Origin: Mycobacterium syngnathidarum
GTDB lineage: Bacteria > Actinomycetota > Actinomycetes > Mycobacteriales > Mycobacteriaceae
NCBI RefSeq assembly: GCF_001942625.1
Contig: NZ_MLCL01000077.1
Location: 62,001 to 126,000 of the forward strand
Direction of reading: 5' to 3'
DNA length: 64,000 bases
The translations under genes were made by a program, and so were the position numbers. Shown here one piece after another: positions 17,992-26,371 of this stretch. Each line of letters opens with the position of its first letter. The first letter of the stretch is position 1. The notes below the pieces were generated by a model. It was not told where the DNA came from and ran no database searches. It saw nothing but the letters and a program-made list of their open reading frames with translations.

Positions 17992-18801
17992 TCAGCCTTC
18001 CACTCTCAGCTTCTGGCGATCCTTGACGTCGGACAACGGCGCCTCGGGCTGAATCTCCAGTTCGGCGATGAAGCCGCCACGGGGGGTCTCCGCGACGAAG
18101 GTGATGGCCCGCGCGAGATCGGCCGCGCGCAGGAAGTAGTCGTGCCGGGCCTGACCCCACTTGGCCCAGTCCTCCAGCATCTCGCCTACCTTGTCCATCG
18201 GCGCGCTCCAGCCCATGGCGGTCTTGGTGGGCCCGGGGTGGACGACGGAGGCGCGCACACCGGTGCCCTCCAGTTCCATCTGCAAGGTCTTGGCCATGCC
18301 CAGCAGGCCGGCCTTGGCGGCGCCGTAGCCGCCCATGTACGGCCGCGGCCGCAGGGACACATCAGAGCCGACGAAGATGATGTCACCGCGGCGGCGCTCG
18401 ACCATGCCCGGAAGCACTGCGGTGGCAAGGCGATTGGCGCCAATGAGGTGAATCTGAACTTGATTCTCGAATTCGTCGGTGCTGATCTCGTGGAGCTGGC
18501 CGAAGAAGGTGTCACCCGCGCCGGCCACGAGCAGCTCGATGTCGCCGAGCGCCTCGGTGGCGCCGTGGACGAACGACTTGACCGACTCCGCGTCGGTGAC
18601 GTCGAGCGGCAAAGCGATCGCCTCGCCGCCCGCGGCCGTGATCTGGTCGACGAGCTCCTGGCACTTCTCGACGCGGCGTGCGCCGAGGGCAACCGGGAAG
18701 CCGTGTGCGGCCAGCTCGGTTGCCGTGGCGGCACCGATGCCGGACGACGCGCCGGCGACGATTGCCGGTCGACGGTCGGGATGGGGTTCGAAACGAGCCA
18801 T
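17992..18801 (-). CDS. SDR family oxidoreductase of the cyp51 operon (Rv0765c-like)
   Basis: 269 aa short-chain dehydrogenase. GASSGIG motif near residue 18, the segment LLVAGAGD, and a proline-poor active site MGGYGAAKAG providing Tyr-x-x-x-Lys near residue 160. It starts on the base next to the CYP123 stop and ends 7 bp before CYP51, so it is in the middle of the operon. It probably oxidises or reduces a hydroxyl or keto group on the P450 product; the substrate is unknown. Confidence 0.9.
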   Translation of the reverse strand: MARFEPHPDRRPAIVAGASSGIGAATATELAAHGFPVALGARRVEKCQELVDQITAAGGEAIALPLDVTDAESVKSFVHGATEALGDIELLVAGAGDTFFGQLHEISTDEFENQVQIHLIGANRLATAVLPGMVERRRGDIIFVGSDVSLRPRPYMGGYGAAKAGLLGMAKTLQMELEGTGVRASVVHPGPTKTAMGWSAPMDKVGEMLEDWAKWGQARHDYFLRAADLARAITFVAETPRGGFIAELEIQPEAPLSDVKDRQKLRVEG

Positions 18802-20004
18802 TTAACGCGCCTTTACGGTCATTGGAAGGTGCGCGAATCCGCGGACGGAACTTGAGTGAACGCGGACGGCATTGGCCTCGTCTACCTCGTATCCGCGAAT
18901 TCGCTTGAACAACTCGGTCAGTGCCACCCGGGCCTCCATGCGCGCCAGGTGCGCGCCGAGGCAGAAGTGGGCACCACTGCCGAAACTCACTAATTTCGGG
19001 CCGATCTCGCGATCGATCCGATACTCGTCGGGATTCTCGAAGACGCGTTCGTCGCGGTTCGCCGAGCCGATCAGCAACACCAGCACGTCGCCGGCGGGCA
19101 CCGTGGTGTCGTAGTACGTCTGGTCTTCGGTGACCAGCCGGGCCAGGATCTGGCTGGAGGCGTCATAGCGCAGCGTCTCCTCGACCCAGGGCACCACCAA
19201 GTCGTGGTTGTCGAACACCGGCGCCAGCTGAGCGGGATTCTTGTAGCCCCAATATGCGGCGTTGGCAAGGAGTTTGGTGGTCGTCTCGTTACCCGCCACC
19301 ACCATCAGGAACAGGAAGGCCATGATCTCGTCGTCGGTGAGCCGGTCTCCGTCGATCTCGGCCTCCACCAGCGCCGACGTCAGATCGTCGGTGCGGTTTT
19401 TGCGGCGCTGCTTCACCATGTCGGCGTAGTAGACCAGCAGTTCACCCGAGGCCGCGATGGCGGATTCGGGCACATCGGCGACGCCGTCTTCGCGGTGCAT
19501 GACACCGTCGGCCAGCGCTCGGATGCGAACCCGGTCTTCTTCCGGCACGCCCATCAGTTCGGAGATGACATCCATGGGCAGCTTGCCGGCGAAATCGTCG
19601 ACGTAGTCGAAAGTGGTGCTCTGCAGTGCCGTATCGAGGTGCTGGTGGGCGATCTCGGTGACCCGGCCCTCCAGTTCGCGGATACGCCGAGGAGTGAAGC
19701 CTTTGGATACCAGGGTGCGCAGCCGGAGGTGGCCGGGATCGTCGAGGGCCAGGAACGACATCACCCGATGTGCCTCGTCGTTACGGGAGATCGGGTCGAG
19801 GGACACGCCGTGCTTGTTGGACAGCGTGACGCTGTTGCGGAACCCGGCCACCACGTCCTTGTGCCGCGACAGGGCCCAGAACTTGAGATCGTCGTTGCGG
19901 TACAGCGGGGCCTCGTCGCGCAGCCGGCGGTAGTACGGGTATGGATCTTCGTGAAAGTCGTAGTCGTAGGGGTCGAGGATCACCCCGACTTGCTTCAAGC
20001 TCAT
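18802..20004 (-). CDS. cyp123: Cytochrome P450 CYP123
   Basis: 400 aa. AGNETT oxygen-activation motif at 237-242, ExxR at Glu276-Arg279, heme motif FGSGAHFCLG with Cys348. The position directly upstream of the SDR-CYP51-ferredoxin genes is the same as that of M. tuberculosis cyp123 (Rv0766c). Its ATG overlaps the stop of the TetR gene (ATGA, 20001-20004), so regulator and P450 share a message. No physiological substrate is known for this subfamily. Confidence 0.93.
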   Translation of the reverse strand: MSLKQVGVILDPYDYDFHEDPYPYYRRLRDEAPLYRNDDLKFWALSRHKDVVAGFRNSVTLSNKHGVSLDPISRNDEAHRVMSFLALDDPGHLRLRTLVSKGFTPRRIRELEGRVTEIAHQHLDTALQSTTFDYVDDFAGKLPMDVISELMGVPEEDRVRIRALADGVMHREDGVADVPESAIAASGELLVYYADMVKQRRKNRTDDLTSALVEAEIDGDRLTDDEIMAFLFLMVVAGNETTTKLLANAAYWGYKNPAQLAPVFDNHDLVVPWVEETLRYDASSQILARLVTEDQTYYDTTVPAGDVLVLLIGSANRDERVFENPDEYRIDREIGPKLVSFGSGAHFCLGAHLARMEARVALTELFKRIRGYEVDEANAVRVHSSSVRGFAHLPMTVKAR

Positions 20005-20618
20005 TGGTCTTTGTCTTCTCCCAAGACGAGGCCGACAACGTAGGTCAGCCGATCGGCGATCTGGTGGTAGGTGAATGCGCCGCTGCCTGCGTTGACCAGC
20101 GCGCCGAAGAACGTCATCTCCAAGGCGGACACGATGCGGGGATCGGCGTCCGGGCCGACGGCCGAGCGGATGCGTTTGTGGATCTCGGCGCCGATGCGGT
20201 CACGCACCTTGCGCACCGCCGGATCGGTGCCGCCGCCGAGCAGGGCCGTGGTGCAGGCGGCCGCCACCTCGGGCTCGTCGGCGACAACCAGGGTCAGCGC
20301 CCGCAACGCCTTGTCGACGCGGGTGGTCATGGAGTCGTTGACGTCGGTGAAATACGGGCAACGACTGACCAGGTCCAGGTACATCTCGGCGATCAGGTGG
20401 TTCTTCGACGAGAAGTATGTGTAGGCCGTGGCCGGTGCGACCCCGGCGCGTGCGGCGACCGCACGCACCGTCAGATCGGCATACGACGATTCGCGCAACA
20501 TCTCGGTTCCGGCGGTCAGGACCTTGCGGAAGGTCTCCTCCTGCCGGCGGTTGCGCGGGGCCTGCCGGTCTGGCTCCGGAGCTGGTTCTGTGACTGCGGA
20601 CACCGCATCGCTGGACAC
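20001..20618 (-). CDS. TetR family regulator of the cyp51 operon (Rv0767c-like)
   Basis: 205 aa, GTG start at 20618. N-terminal helix-turn-helix (LTVRAVAARAGVAPATAYTYFSSKNHLIAEMY, residues about 44-75) and a helical ligand-binding C-terminal domain. First gene of the TetR-CYP123-SDR-CYP51-Fd-SnoaL operon and divergent from aldA. One copy of the inverted repeat GGACA-N2-TGTCC covers its start codon and a second precedes aldA, which fits autorepression plus control of the aldA operon; this is inferred. Confidence 0.92.
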   Translation of the reverse strand: MSSDAVSAVTEPAPEPDRQAPRNRRQEETFRKVLTAGTEMLRESSYADLTVRAVAARAGVAPATAYTYFSSKNHLIAEMYLDLVSRCPYFTDVNDSMTTRVDKALRALTLVVADEPEVAAACTTALLGGGTDPAVRKVRDRIGAEIHKRIRSAVGPDADPRIVSALEMTFFGALVNAGSGAFTYHQIADRLTYVVGLVLGEDKDQ

Positions 20619-20625
20619 ATGTCCA
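20612..20625. promoter_or_regulatory. Candidate TetR operator O1 at the regulator start codon
   Basis: TGGACACATGTCCA: 6-bp inverted arms TGGACA/TGTCCA around a 2-bp centre. It covers the GTG start of the TetR gene. The same core recurs at 20770-20781. Confidence 0.55.
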
Positions 20626-20769
20626 AGTTATCCGACGATGTCGTAGTTGGGCAAGTACGGATCGCTAAAGACGGCAGTGAACTGGGTATTTTGGCGTTGT
20701 ATGACGTGGGCGAGGGCCCGCCCTTGCGGCTCGACATTGTCTGCGGCTATCGTTCGAGACGAGACAGCC

Positions 20770-20781
20770 GGACAGTTGTCC
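20770..20781. promoter_or_regulatory. Candidate TetR operator O2 upstream of aldA
   Basis: GGACAGTTGTCC: the same GGACA-N2-TGTCC architecture as the copy at 20612-20625, located 25 bp before the aldA start, where binding would block transcription or initiation. Confidence 0.55.
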
Positions 20782-20806
20782 AGAATCTTCTGAAGTGGAG
20801 TTCCCG

Positions 20807-22276
20807 ATGCCGGTACTGGCCGATCGCCAGAGTCAACTGTTGATCGACGGCAAACTCGTCGCCGGGGGCGGCGGAGTATTCGAGACCGTCAACCCCGCCA
20901 CCGAGGAGGTGCTGGGCGTCGCCGCCGACGCGAACGCCGAGGACATGGGCAATGCCATCGAAGCGGCCCGTCGCGCATTCGACGACACCGACTGGTCGAC
21001 GAACACCGCGCTGCGGGTGCGTTGCTTGCGTCAGCTACGTGATGCGTTGCGCGAAAACATCGAGGATCTGCGGGAACTGACGATCGCCGAGGTGGGCGCC
21101 CCACGCATGCTCACCGCCGGGGCCCAGCTGGAAGGCCCGATCGATGATCTGGCATTTTCGGCCGACACCGCAGAGAACTACGAGTGGACAACCGATCTCG
21201 GCTACGCCACCCCGCAGGGCATCCCGACCAACCGCAAGATCGCCCGTGAGGCCGTCGGCGTCGTCGGCGCCATCACCCCGTGGAACTTCCCGCACCAGAT
21301 CAACCTGGCCAAGGTCGGCCCGGCCCTGGCCGCGGGCAACACCCTGATCCTCAAGCCGGCCCCGGACACGCCATGGGCGGCCGCGGCCATCGGCCAGATC
21401 ATCGCCGAGCAGACCGACTTCCCGGCCGGCGTGATCAACATCGTCACTTCCAACGATCACGCGGTAGGCGCCCTGCTGTCCAAAGATCCTCGGGTGGACA
21501 TGGTTTCGTTCACCGGGTCCACCGCGACCGGCCGCGCCGTGATGACGGATGCGGCGCTCACCCTCAAGAAAGTGTTCCTCGAGTTGGGTGGCAAGTCGGC
21601 CTTCCTGGTGCTCGATGACGCCGACCTGGCCGGGGCCTGCTCGATGGCAGCCTTCACGGTGGCCATGCACGCCGGTCAGGGGTGTGCGATCACCACCCGG
21701 CTGGTGGTCCCACGGGCCCGTTACGACGAGGCCGTCGAGGCCGCCGCGGCCACCCTCGGCGGGATCAAGCCGGGCGACCCCAACAGCAAGCGCACCGTGT
21801 GCGGTCCGCTGATCTCGGCCCGCCAGCGCGACCGGGTGCAGTCCTACCTGGACCTGGCGCTGCAGGAAGGCGGCCGGTTCGCCTGTGGCGGTGGACGTCC
21901 CGCCGATCTGGACACCGGCTTCTTCATCGAGCCGACCGTGATCGCCGGCCTGGACAACAACGCGCGGGTATCGCGCGAGGAGATCTTCGGCCCGGTGCTG
22001 ACCGTGATCGCCCACGACGGCGATGACGACGCCGTGCGGATCGCCAACGACTCGCCATACGGGTTGTCGGGCACGGTGTTCTCCGGCGACGATGCCCGCG
22101 CCCAGGCCGTGGCCGCGCGCATGCGCGTCGGCACCGTCAACGTCAACGGCGGCATCTGGTACTCGGCCGATGCCCCGTTCGGCGGCTACAAGCAGTCCGG
22201 AATCGGCCGCGAGATGGGTGTGGCCGGCTTCGAGGAATACACCGAAATCAAGTGCGTCGCGACCCTCGCGAACTAG
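20807..22276 (+). CDS. aldA: NAD-dependent aldehyde dehydrogenase AldA
   Basis: 489 aa. The ATG at 20807 is preferred over the GTG at 20795 because GTGGAG then forms the ribosome-binding site and the length equals that remembered for M. tuberculosis AldA. Seen: the TPWNFPHQINLAK cofactor-binding region, FTGSTATG (NAD Rossmann loop), the catalytic Glu in LELGGKS, the nucleophile Cys in HAGQGCAITTR and EEIFGPVLTV. It oxidises an aldehyde to the acid. First gene of a plus-strand operon divergent from the TetR/CYP genes. Confidence 0.95.
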   Translation: MPVLADRQSQLLIDGKLVAGGGGVFETVNPATEEVLGVAADANAEDMGNAIEAARRAFDDTDWSTNTALRVRCLRQLRDALRENIEDLRELTIAEVGAPRMLTAGAQLEGPIDDLAFSADTAENYEWTTDLGYATPQGIPTNRKIAREAVGVVGAITPWNFPHQINLAKVGPALAAGNTLILKPAPDTPWAAAAIGQIIAEQTDFPAGVINIVTSNDHAVGALLSKDPRVDMVSFTGSTATGRAVMTDAALTLKKVFLELGGKSAFLVLDDADLAGACSMAAFTVAMHAGQGCAITTRLVVPRARYDEAVEAAAATLGGIKPGDPNSKRTVCGPLISARQRDRVQSYLDLALQEGGRFACGGGRPADLDTGFFIEPTVIAGLDNNARVSREEIFGPVLTVIAHDGDDDAVRIANDSPYGLSGTVFSGDDARAQAVAARMRVGTVNVNGGIWYSADAPFGGYKQSGIGREMGVAGFEEYTEIKCVATLAN

Positions 22277-22288
22277 GACGGTGCCCAG

Positions 22289-22337
22289 TGGCCAGTTATG
22301 ACACGCCTTCTCGTGAAGGCCGTGCACTAACTGGCCA
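22289..22337 (+). terminator. Long imperfect hairpin after aldA
   Basis: Outer arms TGGCCAGTTA (22289-22298) and TAACTGGCCA (22328-22337) and inner arms GCCTTC/GAAGGC around a TCGT loop, with a bulged middle. It begins 12 nt after the aldA stop and ends 21 nt before the next start. It may terminate or attenuate between aldA and the downstream SDR, or stabilise the message. Confidence 0.55.
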
Positions 22338-22358
22338 TTCGGCGGGAAAGGAATGAAC

Positions 22359-23111
22359 ATGGGACAGTTCGACAACAAGGTGGCCATTGTCACCGGTGCC
22401 GGTGGCGGGATCGGCCAGGCCTACGCCGAGGCGCTGGCGCGCGAGGGTGCCGCGGTCGTGGTGGCCGACATCAACACCGAAGGTGCGACGAAGGTCGCCG
22501 ACGGCATCAAGGGCGAGGGCGGCAACGCCCTGGCGGTGCGGGTCGACGTCTCCGACATCGACTCGGCCAAGGACATGGCGGCCCAGACGCTGTCGGAGTT
22601 CGGTGGCATCGACTACCTGGTGAACAACGCCGCGATCTTCGGCGGCATGAAGCTGGACTTCCTGCTCACCGTCGACTGGGACTACTACAAGAAGTTCATG
22701 AGCGTGAACCTCGATGGCGCGCTGGTGTGCACCCGCGCGGTATACCGCAAGATGGCCAAGCGTGGTGGCGGCGCGATCGTCAACCAGTCCTCCACGGCGG
22801 CGTGGCTGTACGCCAACTACTACGGCCTGGCCAAGGTCGGCATCAACGGCCTGACCCAGCAGCTGTCGCGTGAGCTCGGCGGGCAGAACATCCGCATCAA
22901 CGCCATCGCGCCCGGCCCGATCGACACCGAAGCCAATCGGACCACCACGCCCAAGGAGATGGTGGACGACATCGTCAAGGGAATCCCGTTGTCGCGCATG
23001 GGGCAGCCGGAAGACCTGGTCGGCATGTGCTTGTTCCTGTTGAGCGATCAGGCCAAGTGGATCACCGGCCAGATCTTCAATGTCGACGGCGGACAGATCA
23101 TCCGGTCATGA
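22359..23111 (+). CDS. SDR family oxidoreductase (Rv0769-like)
   Basis: 250 aa from the ATG at 22359, which has GGAAAGGA at good spacing; an ATG at 22353 is adjacent to that site and less likely. TGAGGGIG motif near residue 13, NNAA near 88, VNQSST and YGLAK (Tyr-x-x-x-Lys) near residue 155, ending in ITGQIFNVDGG. It is coupled to the next gene by an ATGA overlap. Likely one dehydrogenation step in the AldA pathway. Confidence 0.92.
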   Translation: MGQFDNKVAIVTGAGGGIGQAYAEALAREGAAVVVADINTEGATKVADGIKGEGGNALAVRVDVSDIDSAKDMAAQTLSEFGGIDYLVNNAAIFGGMKLDFLLTVDWDYYKKFMSVNLDGALVCTRAVYRKMAKRGGGAIVNQSSTAAWLYANYYGLAKVGINGLTQQLSRELGGQNIRINAIAPGPIDTEANRTTTPKEMVDDIVKGIPLSRMGQPEDLVGMCLFLLSDQAKWITGQIFNVDGGQIIRS

Positions 23112-23953
23112 GCCTCAAGTACGGGTACATCGGCCTGGGCAACATGGGCGCCCCGATGGCCAAGCGGCTGGCCGAATGGCCGGGCGGGTTCATCGTGTAC
23201 GACGTGCGGGCCGAATCCATGGCGCCGTTCGAGGAGCTCGGCGCGACCCTGGCGGACGACGTCGCCGATGTCGCCCAAGCTGACATCATCAGCATCACGG
23301 TGCTCAACGACGAGCAGGTGCGTTCGGTGATCGCCGACCTGGCGCCAAAGATCAAGCCGGACACCGTGATCGTCATCCATTCGACGATCAGCGACACCAC
23401 CGCGGCCGAGCTCGCCGAGCAGTACAAGCCGCAGGGGATCCACATCGTCGACGCCCCGGTCAGCGGTGGCGGCGCGGCTGCCGAGAAGGGTGAGCTGGCC
23501 ATCATGGTCGGCGCCGAGCGGCCCGTCTACGAGCGGATCAAGCCGGCGCTCAAGCAGTTCGGCTCCATGGTGATCCACGCCGGCGAGCCCGGTGCCGGCA
23601 CCCGCATGAAGCTGGCGCGCAACATGCTGACCTTCACCTCTTACGCCGCCGCGTGCGAGGCGATGAAGCTGGCCGAGGCCGCCGGGCTGGACCTGGGCGC
23701 GCTGGGTCGCGTGGTGCGGCACACCGATGCGCTGACCAGTGGCCCGGGCGCGATCATCGTGCGCGAGGACATGACCGAGCTGACTCCCGACCACTGGCTC
23801 TACGACGCCTTCACCCACACTCGTGGGCTGGGGGAGAAGGATCTGATCCTGGCCATCGGCCTGGGCGATGTTGTGGGAGTGGACCTTCCGTTGGCTCAGG
23901 TGGCCTTGCAACGGCTCGCTGAGGGCCTCGGCGTTCCGCACGAGAACGATTAG
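23108..23953 (+). CDS. 3-hydroxyisobutyrate dehydrogenase-like NAD(P)-dependent oxidoreductase (Rv0770-like)
   Basis: 281 aa, ATG at 23108 overlapping the previous stop. Beta-hydroxyacid dehydrogenase family: N-terminal GLGNMGAPMA dinucleotide motif (residues about 9-18), the substrate-binding signature DAPVSGGGAAAEKG near residue 116-130, and the catalytic Lys in the GAGTRMKLARNML helix near 170. It would oxidise a beta-hydroxyacid to a semialdehyde or reduce the reverse. In operon order between the SDR and a carboxymuconolactone decarboxylase-like gene. Confidence 0.92.
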   Translation: MSLKYGYIGLGNMGAPMAKRLAEWPGGFIVYDVRAESMAPFEELGATLADDVADVAQADIISITVLNDEQVRSVIADLAPKIKPDTVIVIHSTISDTTAAELAEQYKPQGIHIVDAPVSGGGAAAEKGELAIMVGAERPVYERIKPALKQFGSMVIHAGEPGAGTRMKLARNMLTFTSYAAACEAMKLAEAAGLDLGALGRVVRHTDALTSGPGAIIVREDMTELTPDHWLYDAFTHTRGLGEKDLILAIGLGDVVGVDLPLAQVALQRLAEGLGVPHEND

Positions 23954-23964
23954 GAGAACTTTCC

Positions 23965-24408
23965 ATGGACGAGTTGCGCGCCAGGGGCCTGGCCAAGATG
24001 AACGAGGTCTACGGCTGGGAGATGCCGAACATCGAGGGGGATCCGTACTTCGACCTCACCGTCGACCACCTCTTCGGCACCATCTGGAGCAAGCCAGGGT
24101 TGTCGATGCGCGAGAAGCGGCTGATGACGTTGACCGCGGTGACCGCCGTCGGCTCGCAGGACCTCGCGGAGATTCAGGTCAACGCCGCGCTGCTCAACGG
24201 CGAGTTCACCGAGGAAGAACTCAAGGACATCGCCATCTTCCTCACCCAGTACCTCGGCTTCCCACTCGGTTCCGGCCTCAACGGCACGGTGTCCAAGGTG
24301 GTGGCCAAGCGCCGCAAGGCCGCCGAGAAGGGACTGGCCGAGGACCGGAAGGCGAACGTCAACGCCGCGGTCAAGATGAATACCGGGAGCGAGCTCGATG
24401 ACAAGTAG
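23965..24408 (+). CDS. Carboxymuconolactone decarboxylase family protein (Rv0771-like)
   Basis: 147 aa helical CMD/AhpD-like fold, preceded by a GGAG ribosome-binding site. The conserved stretch SMREKRLMTLTAVTAVGS and the acidic helix NGEFTEEELKDIAIFLTQYLGFP are typical of the decarboxylase branch; the CxxC pair of AhpD-type peroxidases is absent. A decarboxylase or lactonase-like role at the end of the aldA pathway is inferred. It overlaps the next gene by 11 bp. Confidence 0.88.
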   Translation: MDELRARGLAKMNEVYGWEMPNIEGDPYFDLTVDHLFGTIWSKPGLSMREKRLMTLTAVTAVGSQDLAEIQVNAALLNGEFTEEELKDIAIFLTQYLGFPLGSGLNGTVSKVVAKRRKAAEKGLAEDRKANVNAAVKMNTGSELDDK

Positions 24409-25624
24409 GTACGCCTCGCTGACCCGCGACGAGCTGGTCAAGTTGGTGCCCGAGCTGCTGCTCATGGGGCAGATGATCGACCGCTCCGGGATGGCCTGGT
24501 GCATCAGCAATTTCGGCCGTCCCGAGATGTTGCAGATCGCGATCGAGGAGTGGGCCGCGTCCAGCCCGATCTACACCCGGCGGATGCAGAAGGCGCTCAA
24601 GTACGAGGGCGTCGACGTCATCACCATCTTCAAGGGCCTGCAGCTCGATATCGGCGCCCCGCCGCAGTTCATGGATTTCCGCTACACCGTCCATGATCGC
24701 TGGCACGGCGAGTTCCACCTCGATCACTGCGGTGCACTGCTCGACGTCGAGCCGATGGGCGAGGACTACGTGCGCGGGATGTGCCACGACATCGAAGATC
24801 CGACCTTCGACGCCACGGCCCTGGCCACCAACCGCAAATGCCAGGTGCGTCCCATCCATCGGCCGCCCCGGACTCCGAGCGACCGGCAGCCGCACTGCGC
24901 CTGGACGGTGATCATCGACGAGTCCTATCCCGAGGTCGATGACATCCCCGCTCTCGAGGTGATCGGTAAGACCCGGGCCGCCCAAACGGTTTTGGATCCC
25001 ATCGACCCGTCTGATGAGGGGGCATCCGACTACTCGGGGCCGTTGCTGTCGGACTTCGACTTCGCGGCGTTCTCGCACTCGGCGCTGGTCCGCATTGCCG
25101 ACGAGGTGTGCCTGCAGATGCACTTGCTCAACCTGTCGTTCATTCTGGCGGTGGGGAAGCGGGCCGGGACCAATACCGCGTTGGCCACCGAGATCTGCAC
25201 CAAGCAGCTCATCGGTGTGGCCGGACTGGGTGCCGAGCGCATCCACCGGGTGCTCGAGCTGCCGGGCGGTATCGAGGGGGCGACGCGGGTCCTCGAATTG
25301 CATCCGCTGTTGAATCCTTCGGCATACGTTGATGCGGAGTTCGGTCCCGACACGGTGACGGTCCGGCGCTCACCGGCGCACGAGGACGGTTCCTGGGTGG
25401 CGCTGACCGGACCTGCCGAGACCCGACCGTTGGAGGCCGTCGTCGCTGCCGTCAACCCCCGTCTCTCTGTAGAGGTTATCGGGTCGGACGCGGAATGGAC
25501 GGCCCGGGTGATCGAAACCGAAACCGCGGCAAAGGAATTCGATGAGGTCGCGGTAACGAAGTTCAGCGGGGGTGCGTCGTTCGTGTTCGAGCCGCGGAAG
25601 TCGTTGCCGCTGACCGTGGTGTGA
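24398..25624 (+). CDS. Hypothetical protein, last gene of the aldA operon
   Basis: 408 aa, soluble, no signal peptide. I do not recognise the family with certainty. The N-terminal part (1-60) is helical with MGQMIDRSGMAWCISNFG; the middle (about 90-170) has conserved-looking His, Cys and Asp clusters: YTVHDRWHGEFHLDHCGALLD, then MCHDIEDPTFD and NRKCQVRPIHRPPR, which could bind a metal. The C-terminal third looks like an alpha/beta domain. The 11-bp overlap with the decarboxylase-like gene ties it to that pathway. No function is assigned. Confidence 0.75.
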   Translation: MTSRYASLTRDELVKLVPELLLMGQMIDRSGMAWCISNFGRPEMLQIAIEEWAASSPIYTRRMQKALKYEGVDVITIFKGLQLDIGAPPQFMDFRYTVHDRWHGEFHLDHCGALLDVEPMGEDYVRGMCHDIEDPTFDATALATNRKCQVRPIHRPPRTPSDRQPHCAWTVIIDESYPEVDDIPALEVIGKTRAAQTVLDPIDPSDEGASDYSGPLLSDFDFAAFSHSALVRIADEVCLQMHLLNLSFILAVGKRAGTNTALATEICTKQLIGVAGLGAERIHRVLELPGGIEGATRVLELHPLLNPSAYVDAEFGPDTVTVRRSPAHEDGSWVALTGPAETRPLEAVVAAVNPRLSVEVIGSDAEWTARVIETETAAKEFDEVAVTKFSGGASFVFEPRKSLPLTVV

Positions 25625-25625
25625 T

Positions 25626-25678
25626 CCCCAGACCTGAAATCCCGCATCTCGGTGCCGGGCTGCGGGCTTAGGCTGGGG
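25626..25678 (+). terminator. Nested inverted repeat between the aldA operon and a lipoprotein gene
   Basis: Outer arms CCCCAG (25626-25631) and CTGGGG (25673-25678) enclose inner arms CCCGCA (25641-25646) and TGCGGG (25661-25666). It starts right after the stop at 25624 and ends 2 bp before the lipoprotein ATG. It could terminate the operon; it would also hide the lipoprotein ribosome-binding site if transcribed through. Confidence 0.4.
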
Positions 25679-25680
25679 CA

Positions 25681-26361
25681 ATGCTGAAAGCGTGTGGTCA
25701 CGGAGTGGTGGCGGCGTTGGTGCTCCTCGCCGGATCACTGGCCGGCTGCTCGACCTCGGAGACCTTGACGTCTGGTTCACCGGCCGCGTCCCCCGATGCC
25801 TCACCGCCTCCGGTCGACCTGGCACGGCTGGCCGACTTGAAGGATGACTTTCCGCCCGGTCTCACGCCGGAACCGGCAGCGCCGACCAAGGTGGGATCCA
25901 AGTGGGCCTACCTGGTTGGCGATATCGTCTCCTCCGGCAAACCGTTCAACGTCGACCCACCGGCATGTCGATCCCTGCTTCAACCGGTCACCGCCGATGG
26001 CGATGCCGACAAGGCAGGCATCGGCGCAGGCGGTCCGCAGCCGCCATTGCTCGGTGTTGGCGTGACTACTCCGGTCTCGGTCCCGGTCCCCCTCCCGCCG
26101 ACAGATTGCGACCGGATGACATTTGAGGTGGAGGGTGCGGTTCCCGATGGGACGGTCGAGCGGCTCAGCGCACCGACTGTCGATCGTGCGACCACCTACG
26201 GTCTGAAAGTCATCTATGACGCCGGCGTCGAATATCACTACGTCGCAATCTTGGACGGCCGCACCTACGTCGAGGTGGTGGCCCGCATGGCTCCGGACTT
26301 CCAACCGGATCCTTTGCTCCCGGACCTGCTGACCAAGGCGGTGACTGCGATCAGAAGGTAG
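25681..26361 (+). CDS. Putative mycobacterial lipoprotein
   Basis: 226 aa. Type II signal peptide with lipobox LAGC (Cys23), then a Ser/Pro/Ala-rich linker to about residue 45 and a compact domain with two conserved-looking cysteines (PPACRSLL near 99 and TDCDRM near 140) that could form a disulfide. The domain resembles the DUF5642-type extracellular domain of mycobacterial lipoproteins, at low confidence. Expected on the outer face of the plasma membrane. Function unknown. Confidence 0.8.
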   Translation: MLKACGHGVVAALVLLAGSLAGCSTSETLTSGSPAASPDASPPPVDLARLADLKDDFPPGLTPEPAAPTKVGSKWAYLVGDIVSSGKPFNVDPPACRSLLQPVTADGDADKAGIGAGGPQPPLLGVGVTTPVSVPVPLPPTDCDRMTFEVEGAVPDGTVERLSAPTVDRATTYGLKVIYDAGVEYHYVAILDGRTYVEVVARMAPDFQPDPLLPDLLTKAVTAIRR

Positions 26362-26371
26362 TAAAGTGCGT

